DNA of 64,000 bases, from NCBI GenBank assembly GCA_016710285.1, contig JADJXR010000001.1, positions 2,108,001 through 2,172,000 of the forward strand, read 5' to 3'. This document shows, one piece after another, positions 52,584-61,167 of the stretch. Made by a program: the position numbers and the translations under genes. Each line of letters begins with the position of its first letter. Positions within the stretch are counted from its first letter, which is position 1. The DNA is from Chlorobiota bacterium. GTDB taxonomy: Bacteria > Bacteroidota > Ignavibacteria > OLB7. Below the pieces are notes generated by a model, which was not told where the DNA came from, made no database searches, and saw only the letters and a list, made by a program, of their open reading frames with translations.

Positions 52584-53381
52584 CTACCCCCCCGCCACCA
52601 GCCGTTGGATATTTCCCCGCCACGACCGTGTGGTGGGAAGTTGCTTGCCGTTGCGCAGCACCACCAAAAAATCCCCCTGGAACCAGGGCCGAAGCTCGGC
52701 AATGCGGTTCACGTTCACAATGGCCGAACGGCTGATCCGAACAAAACGCGCCGGGTCCAGCTCCGCCTCCAGCCGGTACATCCCCTCGCGCATGGTGTAG
52801 CTTCCCATGCTGCTGTGGATCTGGATATACTTCCCGTCGGCCTCGAACCACTCCACCGTTTCGGTGGGAACAAAGATCAGGCGTTCGCCGTCGCGGGCCA
52901 CAACCCGTTGGCGGTGGCCGTTGACCCCGGGGAGCATCGCCAGCAGTTGTTGCAGCTTGGCCGCGTTCTCCTGTTCGTGCCCGTTGGCAATCAGCCGTTG
53001 GCGTGCGCGTGCCACCGCGCTTCCCAGCCGTTGGTCGTCGAACGGCTTCAGCAAGTAATCAATGGCGTTTACCTCGAAGGCCTGCAGCGCAAAATGGTCA
53101 AACGCGGTGACGAAGATGATGGCGGGAAGCTGGTCCTGGGGAAGCTGGGCGAGCAAATCAAACCCGCTAAGCTCCGGCATTTGGATGTCCAGAAAAAGGA
53201 GGTCGGGGCGAAGCTGCGGAAGCATTGCCAACGCCTCAAGCCCGTCGCGGCATTCCCCCACCACTTCGATGCCTGGTTCGGAAGCAAGCATCCCCCGCAG
53301 CAGGTCGCGGGCAAGCGGCTCGTCGTCAACGATAACGGTGCGGAGCGGTGCGGGAAGCTGGGTCTGTTGTGATATGGCCAT
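52584..53381 (-). CDS. LytTR-family response regulator
   Basis: 265-residue two-component regulator. The receiver domain (about 14-130) has acidic DDEP, the phospho-acceptor Asp65 in LLFLDIQMPELSGFD, FVTAFD and the LLKPF lysine. The LytTR DNA-binding domain (about 165-262) is shown by ADGKYIQIHSSMGSYTMREGM and FVRISRSAIVNVNRIAEL. ATG 53381 gives the usual N-terminus. No histidine kinase is adjacent, so the partner is encoded elsewhere. Lies 180 bases downstream of the sigma-54 regulator gene on the same strand. Confidence 0.93.
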   Translation of the reverse strand: MAISQQTQLPAPLRTVIVDDEPLARDLLRGMLASEPGIEVVGECRDGLEALAMLPQLRPDLLFLDIQMPELSGFDLLAQLPQDQLPAIIFVTAFDHFALQAFEVNAIDYLLKPFDDQRLGSAVARARQRLIANGHEQENAAKLQQLLAMLPGVNGHRQRVVARDGERLIFVPTETVEWFEADGKYIQIHSSMGSYTMREGMYRLEAELDPARFVRISRSAIVNVNRIAELRPWFQGDFLVVLRNGKQLPTTRSWRGNIQRLVAGG

Positions 53382-53561
53382 AGAACCAAAAGCAAGTTTG
53401 TGGGCGCAGAAAAACGGGGGGGGGAACTGGCCGCGTGCTTTCGGTTGTGATGGGGAGATGTTGCAGGGGGAACGAAGGAAAAACAGATTCCGATGATCGC
53501 GCTCTTCCATTCCCCTTTCCCGATTCCCGCGCTCCGATGCGCGGGAATCGCACCGCTGGAG

Positions 53562-54956
53562 TTATCGCATCCCAAGCCGCGGCTTGTTGATCCCCAGGGT
53601 TTTCATCTGCTTGCTGAGTGTGGAGCGGTCAATCCCTAACTCGGCAGCGGCTTTGGTGATGTTCCATTCGTTCCGGTCCAGGATTTTCACCAACTCCTCC
53701 TTCTTCGTCTGCTTGGCCAGCTGCTGCACGTCGCTGTAGTCGCGAACCACGGCAAGGTCGTACCCGCGCGATGAGTCGTTGCGATCCAGCACGCGGGTCA
53801 AATCGGTGTGCTCGATCAATTCCCCGGGGGTCATCACCGCGGCAGCCTCGGTCACGCGGCGAAGCTCGCGGATGTTCCCGGGCCAGCGTTGCCGCTCCAG
53901 CATATCAATCGCCGAATCGCTGAACCGCTTCGGCCCCATGTCGTTCTTTTTGGCAAACCCAGTCAAGAAGTAGTTCGCCAACGGCGCGATGTCCTCCCGC
54001 CGTTCCCGCAGCGCGGGGATGTGAATCTCAATCCCGCGCAAACGGTACAGAAGATCCTCGCGGAAGGTTCGGTCGCTGACCGCCTCCAGAAGGTCACGGT
54101 TGGTGGCCGATACGATCCGAACATCCACTTCCTCGGCCTGGACCGAGCCAAGCCGGCGGACGGTTTGCGAGTCAATCACTCGCAGAAATTTTGATTGAAG
54201 CTCAATCGGGAACTCACCGATCTCATCCAAAAACAAGGTCCCCTGGTGCGCGGCCTGGACCATCCCGGGCTTCACATCTACCGCCCCGGTGAATGCCCCT
54301 TTCGTGTGGCCGAACAACTCACTTTCGAACATGGTGGCCGGGATGTTCGGCACGTCCAACACCACAAACGGCTTGTTCTTGCGCGGGCTCATCTTGTGGA
54401 TTGCGCTGGCCAGCAGGTCCTTCCCAACGCCGGTTTCGCCGGTGATAAGGACGGAGATCATCGAGCGGGCACACAGCGCGGCCTCGCCGATAATCCGTTG
54501 CAGATCGGGGCTTCGCCCGATAATCCCGTACTCGCTTGCATCCCCCGCTTTCTCCTTCCCCGCGCGCAACTGCTCCACCACGGCGTTGATTGCCGCCAGC
54601 AGTTCGTTCGCGCCGGACCCTTTGTAGATGTAGTTGGTGGCCCCGGCCTTCATCGCATGGACCACAAGGTCAATGGAGTTCTCGCCGGTTAGCATAATCA
54701 CCGGAAGCGCGGGGTGGAACCGGACGATCTGCTCCAGCGTTTGCAGCCCCCCCATTCCTGGCATCCGAATGTCCAGCAGGACCAACTCCACGTTGTGGGC
54801 CTCGGTTCCTAACAGCGTCAGCCCTTCCTCGCCGCTGCGTGCCGAAAGGGTTCGGTGGCCCACCCGTTTCAGCAACTCGCCAACAGCTTCAAGGAAGTTC
54901 GGATCGTCGTCAATCAGTAAGATGTCGGGCCGGGAAGAAGCCGGAGTGTTGTTCAT
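53562..54956 (-). CDS. Sigma-54-dependent response regulator (NtrC family)
   Basis: 464-residue transcription activator. The receiver has Asp62 in LLDIRMPGMGG. The AAA+ domain has Walker A GETGVGKD (173-180), the sigma-54-contacting loop GAFTGA (220-225), Walker B GTLFLDEIGE (about 239-248) and the RWPGNIREL sensor. A Fis-type helix-turn-helix (ITKAAAELGIDRSTLSKQM) closes the protein. The intact GAFTGA implies true sigma-54 activation. ATG 54956 was chosen on family length. It is divergent from the arginine operon, with no kinase gene nearby. Confidence 0.95.
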   Translation of the reverse strand: MNNTPASSRPDILLIDDDPNFLEAVGELLKRVGHRTLSARSGEEGLTLLGTEAHNVELVLLDIRMPGMGGLQTLEQIVRFHPALPVIMLTGENSIDLVVHAMKAGATNYIYKGSGANELLAAINAVVEQLRAGKEKAGDASEYGIIGRSPDLQRIIGEAALCARSMISVLITGETGVGKDLLASAIHKMSPRKNKPFVVLDVPNIPATMFESELFGHTKGAFTGAVDVKPGMVQAAHQGTLFLDEIGEFPIELQSKFLRVIDSQTVRRLGSVQAEEVDVRIVSATNRDLLEAVSDRTFREDLLYRLRGIEIHIPALRERREDIAPLANYFLTGFAKKNDMGPKRFSDSAIDMLERQRWPGNIRELRRVTEAAAVMTPGELIEHTDLTRVLDRNDSSRGYDLAVVRDYSDVQQLAKQTKKEELVKILDRNEWNITKAAAELGIDRSTLSKQMKTLGINKPRLGMR

Positions 54957-55035
54957 TGTTGGATTCCTAGTTGAGAAATAGTTGGGGTGCGCGCCCTTCC
55001 GCAGCACCGGATGTGGCTTCCGCAAAAAGCGCGGC

Positions 55036-55043
55036 CAAAAGTA
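55036..55043 (-). promoter_or_regulatory. -7 box for the sigma-54 regulator gene
   Basis: The minus strand reads TACTTTTG, a TAnnTTTG match, 80 bases upstream of ATG 54956. The -33 region is not clear. Confidence 0.5.
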
Positions 55044-55204
55044 CAAAGTTGGCGGGAATTGCTGCTGTTGCAGCGGTTTCGGTAGCTGCAAGAATCATAC
55101 CGTGGTTTGCTTCTCCATTTCTCCATTGTTGCGTATTTCGCGTTGGCACCCGCCGCACCACCTTCCCGCAAACGTTATCGCTTCGTAAAAGCTCAAAAAA
55201 ATCA

Positions 55205-55250
55205 TTGCATGAATATGCAGATGAATGTATAATTGTGCATGATTATTCAA
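55205..55250 (+). promoter_or_regulatory. argC promoter overlapping a probable ArgR operator
   Basis: TTGCAT (55205-55210) and TATAAT (55228-55233) are 17 bases apart, a near-ideal sigma-70-like promoter; TATAATTG also approximates the Bacteroidota -7 box. The same bases contain ARG-box-like half sites CATGAATATGCA (55209-55220), TGAAT (55223-55227) and ATTATTCA (55242-55249), the last in inverted orientation. An ArgR gene lies in the operon, so arginine-dependent autorepression is likely. Confidence 0.65.
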
Positions 55251-56273
55251 TCACCCCAATTTCGCATTGGCATTGCTGGCGCTTCCGGGTACTCCGGCGG
55301 CCAGCTGCTGCGGTTGCTGCTTGGGCATCGTGGGGTGGCGATTGGCCCGCTGTTCGCCAATTCCTCGGCTGGCGCAGATGTGGCCACGCTCCACCCCGAA
55401 CTGCGCGGAAGAATAGATGCCCAGTTTGAACCCTGGAGCGTTGAAAAAGCGATTGGATGCGACCTCCTCTTCCTTGCCCTTCCCTCCGGCGAAGCCTTGC
55501 AATTGCTTGGCCCGTTGGTGGAGCATGGAGTTCGGGTGATAGACCTTGGCGGCGATTTCCGGCTGAAGGACCCCGCGGCCTACCAGCAGTTCTACCGCCG
55601 CCCACACACCGCCACCCAGTATCTGCCAGCGGCCACGTACGGGTTGCCGGAATGGAGCAAGGATGCGATCGGCGCGGCGAAGGTGGTGGCCAACCCGGGA
55701 TGCTATCCAACAAGCATTCTTCTTCCGCTTCTTCCGTTGGTGGCTGCGGGGGTGGTTGATCTTGATTGCATAATTATTCACTCCATGTCGGGCACAACCG
55801 GCGCGGGGCGGGCGGCCACGGCGGAGCTTTCGTTCAGCGAAGTTTTTGGGAACGTGCGGGCCTATCGCGTGGGGGACCACCAGCATCTGCCGGAGATTGA
55901 GCAGGCCATTGCCCAGGTTGCGGGAAGGGAGGTCACGGTATCGTTCACCCCACACCTGCTTCCGGTTGCCCGCGGGATTGCAACAACCATGACCTTGGGC
56001 CTACGCCGCCCGATAACGGAATCGGAGATTGACCAGATCTACCGCCAGCACTATTCCGCCGCGCCGTTTGTCCGTTGGTCGGCGGAGCGGATCCCCGATT
56101 TGCGCGGTGTGGTTGGCACAAATTTCATTGACATCGGCTACCGCCTGGACCCGCGAACCGGGCGGCTGGCGCTGATGTCGGCGATTGATAACCTGCTGAA
56201 AGGTGCTGCCGGGCAAGCCGTGCAAACCATGAACATCCAACTTGGCTTCGATGAAACGGAGGGGCTACTATGA
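55239..56273 (+). CDS. argC: N-acetyl-gamma-glutamyl-phosphate reductase (ArgC)
   Basis: Third step of arginine synthesis: NADPH reduction of N-acetylglutamyl phosphate to the semialdehyde. The 344-residue protein has the nucleotide loop GIAGASGYSGGQLLRLLLGH, the catalytic cysteine in ANPGCYPTS (Cys155) and C-terminal NLLKGAAGQAVQTMN, a family hallmark. ATG 55239 was preferred to TTG 55233. The start lies inside the operator region, so the leader must be very short. The stop overlaps argJ (ATGA). Confidence 0.96.
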   Translation: MIIQSPQFRIGIAGASGYSGGQLLRLLLGHRGVAIGPLFANSSAGADVATLHPELRGRIDAQFEPWSVEKAIGCDLLFLALPSGEALQLLGPLVEHGVRVIDLGGDFRLKDPAAYQQFYRRPHTATQYLPAATYGLPEWSKDAIGAAKVVANPGCYPTSILLPLLPLVAAGVVDLDCIIIHSMSGTTGAGRAATAELSFSEVFGNVRAYRVGDHQHLPEIEQAIAQVAGREVTVSFTPHLLPVARGIATTMTLGLRRPITESEIDQIYRQHYSAAPFVRWSAERIPDLRGVVGTNFIDIGYRLDPRTGRLALMSAIDNLLKGAAGQAVQTMNIQLGFDETEGLL

Positions 56274-57484
56274 AACCAGAAATCGTCCACATTGAAGGGG
56301 GAATCACCGCCGCGCCAGGCTTCCGGGCCGGGGGAGTGCATTGCGGAATCCGCCGCCGCAAACTGGACCTTGCCTTGCTGGTAAGCGACCGCCCCGCAAC
56401 AGTTGCGGGGGTCTTCACCACCAACAAGGCCCAGGCCGCGCCGGTGCTTGCCAACCGAATCCAGCTGCGCCGGACCCCCACCTGCCAGGCCGTTGCCGTC
56501 AACAGCGGCGTTGCCAACGCTTGCACCGGCGAGCGTGGGCTGGAGGACGCTTGGCAGATGATCCGCCAAACCGCCGCCGCGCTGGACCTTCCCGAAGATC
56601 AAGTTCTGGTTTCCAGCACCGGGGTGATTGGTGAGTATCTCCCAATCGAAAAAATTTCCGCAGGGATTGCCCAGCTTGCGCCGCAGCTTTCCGCCGAAGG
56701 CGCGCACGACGCTGCGTTGGCGATTATGACCACCGACACCTGCTCAAAAGAATACGCCGTGCGGGTCCGCATTGGCGGCGTTCCGGTGACGATTGGGGCA
56801 ATGGCGAAAGGCTCGGGGATGATTGCGCCGAACATGGCCACCATGCTGGCATTTATCGCCACCGATGCCGCCATCACCCAGCCCGCGTTGCAGCTGATGC
56901 TGGGGCGCGCCTGCCAACTTTCCTTCAATCGCATCAGCGTGGACGGCGACACCAGCACCAACGACATGGCGATTGTGCTGGCAAACGGCCTTGCCGGAAA
57001 CCCAACCGTGACCGAAGGAACAACCGAGTTCGACGAGTTTGCCGACGCGCTGACCCACGTGATGGTGGTGCTGGCAAAAATGATTGCCCGCGACGGAGAA
57101 GGGGCGCAAAAACTGATTGAAATCCAAGTGCGCGGCGCAGCAACCGAGGCCGAGGCCGAACAGGCGGCGCGCTCGGTTGCCAACTCCAACTTGGTGAAAA
57201 CCGCAATCCACGGGGCCGACGCAAACTGGGGGCGGATACTTGCAGCGGTGGGGTATTCGGGGATTGAGTTCGACCCTGAGCAGATGTCAATCGCGCTGAA
57301 CGGCGTGCCGATCCTTGCCCCGGGCTACCAGATTGTGATTGATGAAGAAAAAGCAAAACGAGCGTTAGAGTGGGAGGAAGTGGTAATCCTGATTGACCTG
57401 TTCCGTGGCGACCACGAAGTCCGGTTCTGGACCTGCGACCTGACGAAAGAATACGTCCACATCAACGCCAGCTACCGGTCGTGA
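56270..57484 (+). CDS. argJ: Glutamate N-acetyltransferase / ornithine acetyltransferase (ArgJ)
   Basis: Recycles the acetyl group from acetylornithine to glutamate, so argA and argE are not required. The 404 residues include GVFTTNKAQAAPVLANR, the oxyanion-type SSTGVIGEYLP, and the self-cleavage site KGSGMIAPNMATML, where Thr191 becomes the nucleophile of the beta subunit. C-terminal ATHGADANWGR-like IHGADANWGRILAAVGYS is present. It is four bases overlapped with argC and one with argB. Whether it is mono- or bifunctional cannot be told. Confidence 0.96.
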   Translation: MKPEIVHIEGGITAAPGFRAGGVHCGIRRRKLDLALLVSDRPATVAGVFTTNKAQAAPVLANRIQLRRTPTCQAVAVNSGVANACTGERGLEDAWQMIRQTAAALDLPEDQVLVSSTGVIGEYLPIEKISAGIAQLAPQLSAEGAHDAALAIMTTDTCSKEYAVRVRIGGVPVTIGAMAKGSGMIAPNMATMLAFIATDAAITQPALQLMLGRACQLSFNRISVDGDTSTNDMAIVLANGLAGNPTVTEGTTEFDEFADALTHVMVVLAKMIARDGEGAQKLIEIQVRGAATEAEAEQAARSVANSNLVKTAIHGADANWGRILAAVGYSGIEFDPEQMSIALNGVPILAPGYQIVIDEEKAKRALEWEEVVILIDLFRGDHEVRFWTCDLTKEYVHINASYRS

Positions 57485-58317
57485 TGCCGAACGCAACCAA
57501 CGCACGGGAAGGTTTGCTGGCGGTGGTGAAGCATGGCGGGTCCACCATCGGCACCGATGCCGCTGGCCCCGATTCCACCGATGAAACTCTGGCGCAAATC
57601 GCCAAGCTGCACAACGCCGGAATGAAGGTGGTGGTGGTGCATGGCGGCGGCAATCACATCACCAATCTTAGCAAGGCGTTGGGCATTCCCACCAGCTTTG
57701 TTGAAGGGCGGCGGTTCACCTGCCAACGCACCCTTTCCGCAGCGGTGATGGCCCTTGCCGGGGGGGTGAACACCGAGCTTGTTGCGGGGCTGATTCGGGC
57801 CGGGGCATTGGCGATTGGAGTCTCGGGGGTGGATGGCCGAATCTTGCAGACCACCCCGGCGGGCCAGCGGTTCGGGGCGGTGGGGAACGTGGCCGCGGTC
57901 AACACCGCGCCGATTGAGCTTTTTCTGAACGCCGGAATGGTTCCGGTGATTGCCCCGATCGGCATCGGAATGGCGGGGGAGCTGCACAACATCAATGCCG
58001 ATCTGGCCGCCGCCGCAATTGCCGTGGCCTTGCGTGCGGACCACCTGCTGTTCCTGACCGATGTTCCAGGGGTGCGCGCTGGCGGGACCGTTCGCCAGCA
58101 ACTGAGCATCCCCCAGGCAACAGAGCTTATTGCCAGCAAGGAGATTGAGGGGGGAATGATCCCCAAAGCCGAGGCCGCCATTGAAGCCGCCGCTGCCGGG
58201 ATTGCCAACGTGAGAATTATCGGCAACGGCCCGCTGGCCATCTCCGAAGGAATCGCCGGACGCACCGGAACCGCGCTGCTGCGGAAAGCAGGAGCAATGG
58301 CAGAAGCAACCCAATGA
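57484..58317 (+). CDS. argB: Acetylglutamate kinase (ArgB)
   Basis: Phosphorylates N-acetylglutamate; often the arginine-feedback step. The 277-residue amino-acid kinase fold shows VVKHGGSTIG (substrate lysine and glycine loop), VVVHGGGNHI, GRRFTCQRTL, the metal/nucleotide region NINADLAAAAIAVAL and FLTDVPGV with EGGMIPKAEAA. ATG 57484 overlaps the argJ stop by one base. The N-terminal loop HGGSTIG is slightly different from the common GGNAM form. No N-terminal extension is seen, so the enzyme may be the arginine-insensitive type. Confidence 0.94.
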   Translation: MPNATNAREGLLAVVKHGGSTIGTDAAGPDSTDETLAQIAKLHNAGMKVVVVHGGGNHITNLSKALGIPTSFVEGRRFTCQRTLSAAVMALAGGVNTELVAGLIRAGALAIGVSGVDGRILQTTPAGQRFGAVGNVAAVNTAPIELFLNAGMVPVIAPIGIGMAGELHNINADLAAAAIAVALRADHLLFLTDVPGVRAGGTVRQQLSIPQATELIASKEIEGGMIPKAEAAIEAAAAGIANVRIIGNGPLAISEGIAGRTGTALLRKAGAMAEATQ

Positions 58318-58337
58318 ACCCAAACTTTTAGCAACCA

Positions 58338-59291
58338 ATGAACAAAGACTTCCTCTCGATACTCGACATCACCGGCAGTGAAGTAGAAGGGATGTTTGCC
58401 CTTGCCGACGAGCTGAAACTGAGCCGCCATTTCCGCCCGTTGGAGGGGATGACCGCCGCGATGATCTTCCAGAAACCATCGCTGCGGACGCGGGCTTCGT
58501 TCGAGATTGGCGTTGCGCAGCTTGGCGGCCAGTCGGTCCATTTCACCGACGAAGGAATCGGGCTGGGGGTCCGCGAAACTGCGGCAGATGTTGCGCAGCT
58601 CCTTTCCCGCTACGCCGATCTTATCATTGCGCGCGTCTTTGGCCACGACCTGCTGGAGGAGATGGCAGCGCACGCCACCATCCCGGTGGTCAACGCCCTT
58701 AGCGACCGCTCGCACCCGTGCCAGATCATCGCCGATATGTACACCATCCGCCAGCATGGGTTGCTTGCGCCCGGGGTGCGGGTTTGCTACGTGGGGGATG
58801 GGAACAACGTGGCGAATTCATGGATAGAGATGGCCGGGATTTGGCCGATTCGCCTAACCGTGGCGGTGCCGGAAGGCTACGAACCCGACGCGGAAATCCT
58901 TGCCAACGCGCAACGCCACGCGGCCTTCCCAATCGTTATCAGCCACGACCCCGCCGCCGCCGTCCGCAATGCCGACGTGGTGTATACCGACGTGTGGGCA
59001 AGCATGGGCCAGGAGCAGGAGGCCGCCATTCGCAAGCAGCAGTTCGCCCGCTTCCAAGTCACCAGCGGGCTGATGGCGAAGGCCTCGAACAACGCAATTT
59101 TCATGCATTGCCTTCCCGCCCACCGTGGCGAAGAAGTCTCCGCCGAAGTCATTGATGGGGCACGCTCGGTTATATTTGACCAAGCCGAAAACCGGCTGCA
59201 CATGCAGAAGGCATTGCTGACACGATTGGCGCATCGCAATCATGGAACCGAGGCACTGCTGCAGGGGCAGCTGGCCCTTTCCATGATCTGA
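58338..59291 (+). CDS. argF: Ornithine carbamoyltransferase (ArgF)
   Basis: Transfers carbamoyl phosphate to ornithine to give citrulline. The 317 residues have the carbamoyl-phosphate motif as KPSLRTRASFE (about 46-56), HPCQIIADMYT, the ornithine-type SMG loop TDVWASMGQE and FMHCLPAHRGEEV. Some Bacteroidota use acetyl- or succinylornithine enzymes instead. The HCLPAHRGEE and SMG motifs, together with argJ in the operon, favour free ornithine. It starts 20 bases after argB. Confidence 0.93.
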   Translation: MNKDFLSILDITGSEVEGMFALADELKLSRHFRPLEGMTAAMIFQKPSLRTRASFEIGVAQLGGQSVHFTDEGIGLGVRETAADVAQLLSRYADLIIARVFGHDLLEEMAAHATIPVVNALSDRSHPCQIIADMYTIRQHGLLAPGVRVCYVGDGNNVANSWIEMAGIWPIRLTVAVPEGYEPDAEILANAQRHAAFPIVISHDPAAAVRNADVVYTDVWASMGQEQEAAIRKQQFARFQVTSGLMAKASNNAIFMHCLPAHRGEEVSAEVIDGARSVIFDQAENRLHMQKALLTRLAHRNHGTEALLQGQLALSMI

Positions 59292-59301
59292 TAACCGCGC
59301 C

Positions 59302-59754
59302 ATGAACAAGCAAAGCCGACACTTCGCCATTCGCCAGACGATTGCCAACAAGGTTGTGGCCAACCAAGATGAGTTGCGCCTTCTGCTGGAATCGCAAGGG
59401 TACGAAACCACCCAAGCCACACTCTCGCGGGACCTGAAGGAGCTTGGGGTTTCGCGGGCACACACGCCGCAAGGGACCCGCTACGTGCTTCCGGCAAGCG
59501 GCGGCGAAGAACGGAAATTGGCAACGCTTGTCAGCTACGAAGTGATCTCCATTGAAGCGAACGAGGCGTTGGTGGTGATACGGACCCTGCCCGGGCGCGC
59601 CGCTGGCGTTGCCGACATTATTGACAGCCAGGGCCACCCCGAAATCCTTGGAACCGTCGCGGGGGACAATACCATTTTTATCACCCCACGCAGCACCCGC
59701 AACACCGCCGCACTGCTGCGCGACTTGCGGAAAAAAATCTTGGGCGATGAGTAA
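59302..59754 (+). CDS. argR: Arginine repressor (ArgR/AhrC)
   Basis: 150-residue hexameric DNA-binding regulator. The N-terminal winged helix (LRLLLESQGYETTQATLSRDLKELGVSR, in part 25-52) reads ARG boxes. The C-terminal arginine-binding oligomerisation domain has VVIRTLPGRAAGVADIID and GTVAGDNTIFI (about 117-127). It lies inside the operon it probably represses, 10 bases after argF. The ARG-box-like site before argC is its likely target. Confidence 0.96.
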   Translation: MNKQSRHFAIRQTIANKVVANQDELRLLLESQGYETTQATLSRDLKELGVSRAHTPQGTRYVLPASGGEERKLATLVSYEVISIEANEALVVIRTLPGRAAGVADIIDSQGHPEILGTVAGDNTIFITPRSTRNTAALLRDLRKKILGDE

Positions 59755-59851
59755 GCGATACGTAAGCCATGAGTAGCCAACAGCCAGCGATTGGCCAGCA
59801 AGCAATCCGCCCCAAAAAACGATAACTGATTCCCGACAACCGATACCTGAC

Positions 59852-61063
59852 ATGCCAAAAAAAATCGCGCTTGCCTACTCCGGCGGGCTGGACACTTCCG
59901 TGATTGCCCGCTGGTTGGTGGAAACCTACGGCGCAGAAGTCATCACCGTCACCGGTAATCTTGGGCAGAAAAAAGAGCTGGTGAACATCGAGGAGAAGGC
60001 GATGCGCTCCGGTGCATCGGCGGCGCATATTCTGAACCTTGCGCCGGAGTTTGTTGCCGGCTACGTCTTCCCCGCGCTGAAGGCCGGGGCGTTGTACGAA
60101 GGCCTCTATCCAATGGCCACCGCGCTGGGCCGCCCGCTGCTGGCAAAAGCATTGGTGGAAATCGCGCTCCGCGAAGGCTGCGATGCCGTGGCCCACGGCT
60201 GCACCGGCAAAGGGAACGACCAGGTCCGGTTCGAAGCCTCGGTGGCCGCGCTGGCCCCGCAACTGAAGGTGATGGCCCCACTGCGCGAATGGGAATTTGG
60301 CTCACGCGAGGAAGAGATTGCCTACTGCGAACAGCACGGAATCCCCGTTGCCGCCACCCGCGAAAACCCTTACTCCATTGATGAAAATTTGTGGGGAACC
60401 AGCATCGAGTGTGGCGTGTTGGAGGACCCAAAAGTTGCCCCCCCCGCCGATGCGTTCCAGCGGACCTGCTCGCCGCAGCAGGCGCCGGACCAACCAACCA
60501 CGGTGACGATTGAGTTCAGCAAAGGCATTCCGGTGGCATTGGATGGAGTGCCGATGGATGGAGTGATGCTGATTGATGCCTTGAACCAGCTTGGCGGCGA
60601 CAACGGAGTTGGGCGGATTGACATGGTGGAGAACCGCCTTGTGGGAATCAAATCGCGTGAGATTTACGAGGCTCCGGCGGCTGTCATCCTTCACCGCGCC
60701 CACGAGGAATTGGAGCGGCTGACGCTGGACCGCGAGACCGCCCACTACAAGCGGAAAATCGCCCACGACTACGCAAACCTGATCTACAACGGCCAGTGGT
60801 TCACCCCGCTGCGGGAGGCCCTGGATGCGTTCATCGGCCAAACGCAAGAGGTGGTGAACGGGTGGGTGACGTTATCGCTCTACAAGGGGACCATCACAAC
60901 CGAAGCGCGTTGGTCGCCGAACTCACTCTACGACCCAGAGCTTGCCACTTACACCAGCGCCGACACCTTCGACCACAAGGCCAGCGCGGGCTTCATCAAC
61001 GTCTTCGCCTTGCCGATGCGCACGTGGCACCAGGTGAACAGCGGGGTGAAAGAAGAAGCATAA
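59852..61063 (+). CDS. argG: Argininosuccinate synthase (ArgG)
   Basis: Joins citrulline and aspartate using ATP. The 403-residue protein has the N-type ATP loop ALAYSGGLDTSVIARWL at the start, HGCTGKGNDQVRFE, and the tetramerisation tail DHKASAGFINVFALP. ATG 59852 is preceded by the clearest copy of the recurring leader (GATTCCCGACAACCGATACC) and no Shine-Dalgarno. The 97-base gap after argR has no terminator, so it may still be part of the operon. Confidence 0.97.
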   Translation: MPKKIALAYSGGLDTSVIARWLVETYGAEVITVTGNLGQKKELVNIEEKAMRSGASAAHILNLAPEFVAGYVFPALKAGALYEGLYPMATALGRPLLAKALVEIALREGCDAVAHGCTGKGNDQVRFEASVAALAPQLKVMAPLREWEFGSREEEIAYCEQHGIPVAATRENPYSIDENLWGTSIECGVLEDPKVAPPADAFQRTCSPQQAPDQPTTVTIEFSKGIPVALDGVPMDGVMLIDALNQLGGDNGVGRIDMVENRLVGIKSREIYEAPAAVILHRAHEELERLTLDRETAHYKRKIAHDYANLIYNGQWFTPLREALDAFIGQTQEVVNGWVTLSLYKGTITTEARWSPNSLYDPELATYTSADTFDHKASAGFINVFALPMRTWHQVNSGVKEEA

Positions 61064-61073
61064 CAACACAGGC

Positions 61074-61107
61074 ACGCCCCGCCAGCCAAGAGCGGGCGGG
61101 GCGTTTC
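61074..61107 (+). terminator. Hairpin between argG and argH
   Basis: ACGCCCCGCC (61074-61083) pairs with GGCGGGGCGT (61095-61104), followed by a short T run. It may attenuate or end transcription before argH. A 13-bp direct repeat CACGCAACGGGCC occurs twice just downstream (61131-61143 and 61147-61159). Confidence 0.7.
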
Positions 61108-61167
61108 AGCCTTTGTGCAATCGGCCACAACACGCAACGGGCCCAGCACGCAACGGGCCAACAAACA

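Noticed and set aside
58338..59291. Acetyl- or succinylornithine carbamoyltransferase
   Set aside because: The KPSLRTR motif raised the question, but the SMG loop, HCLPAHRGEE and argJ in the operon favour ordinary ornithine carbamoyltransferase.
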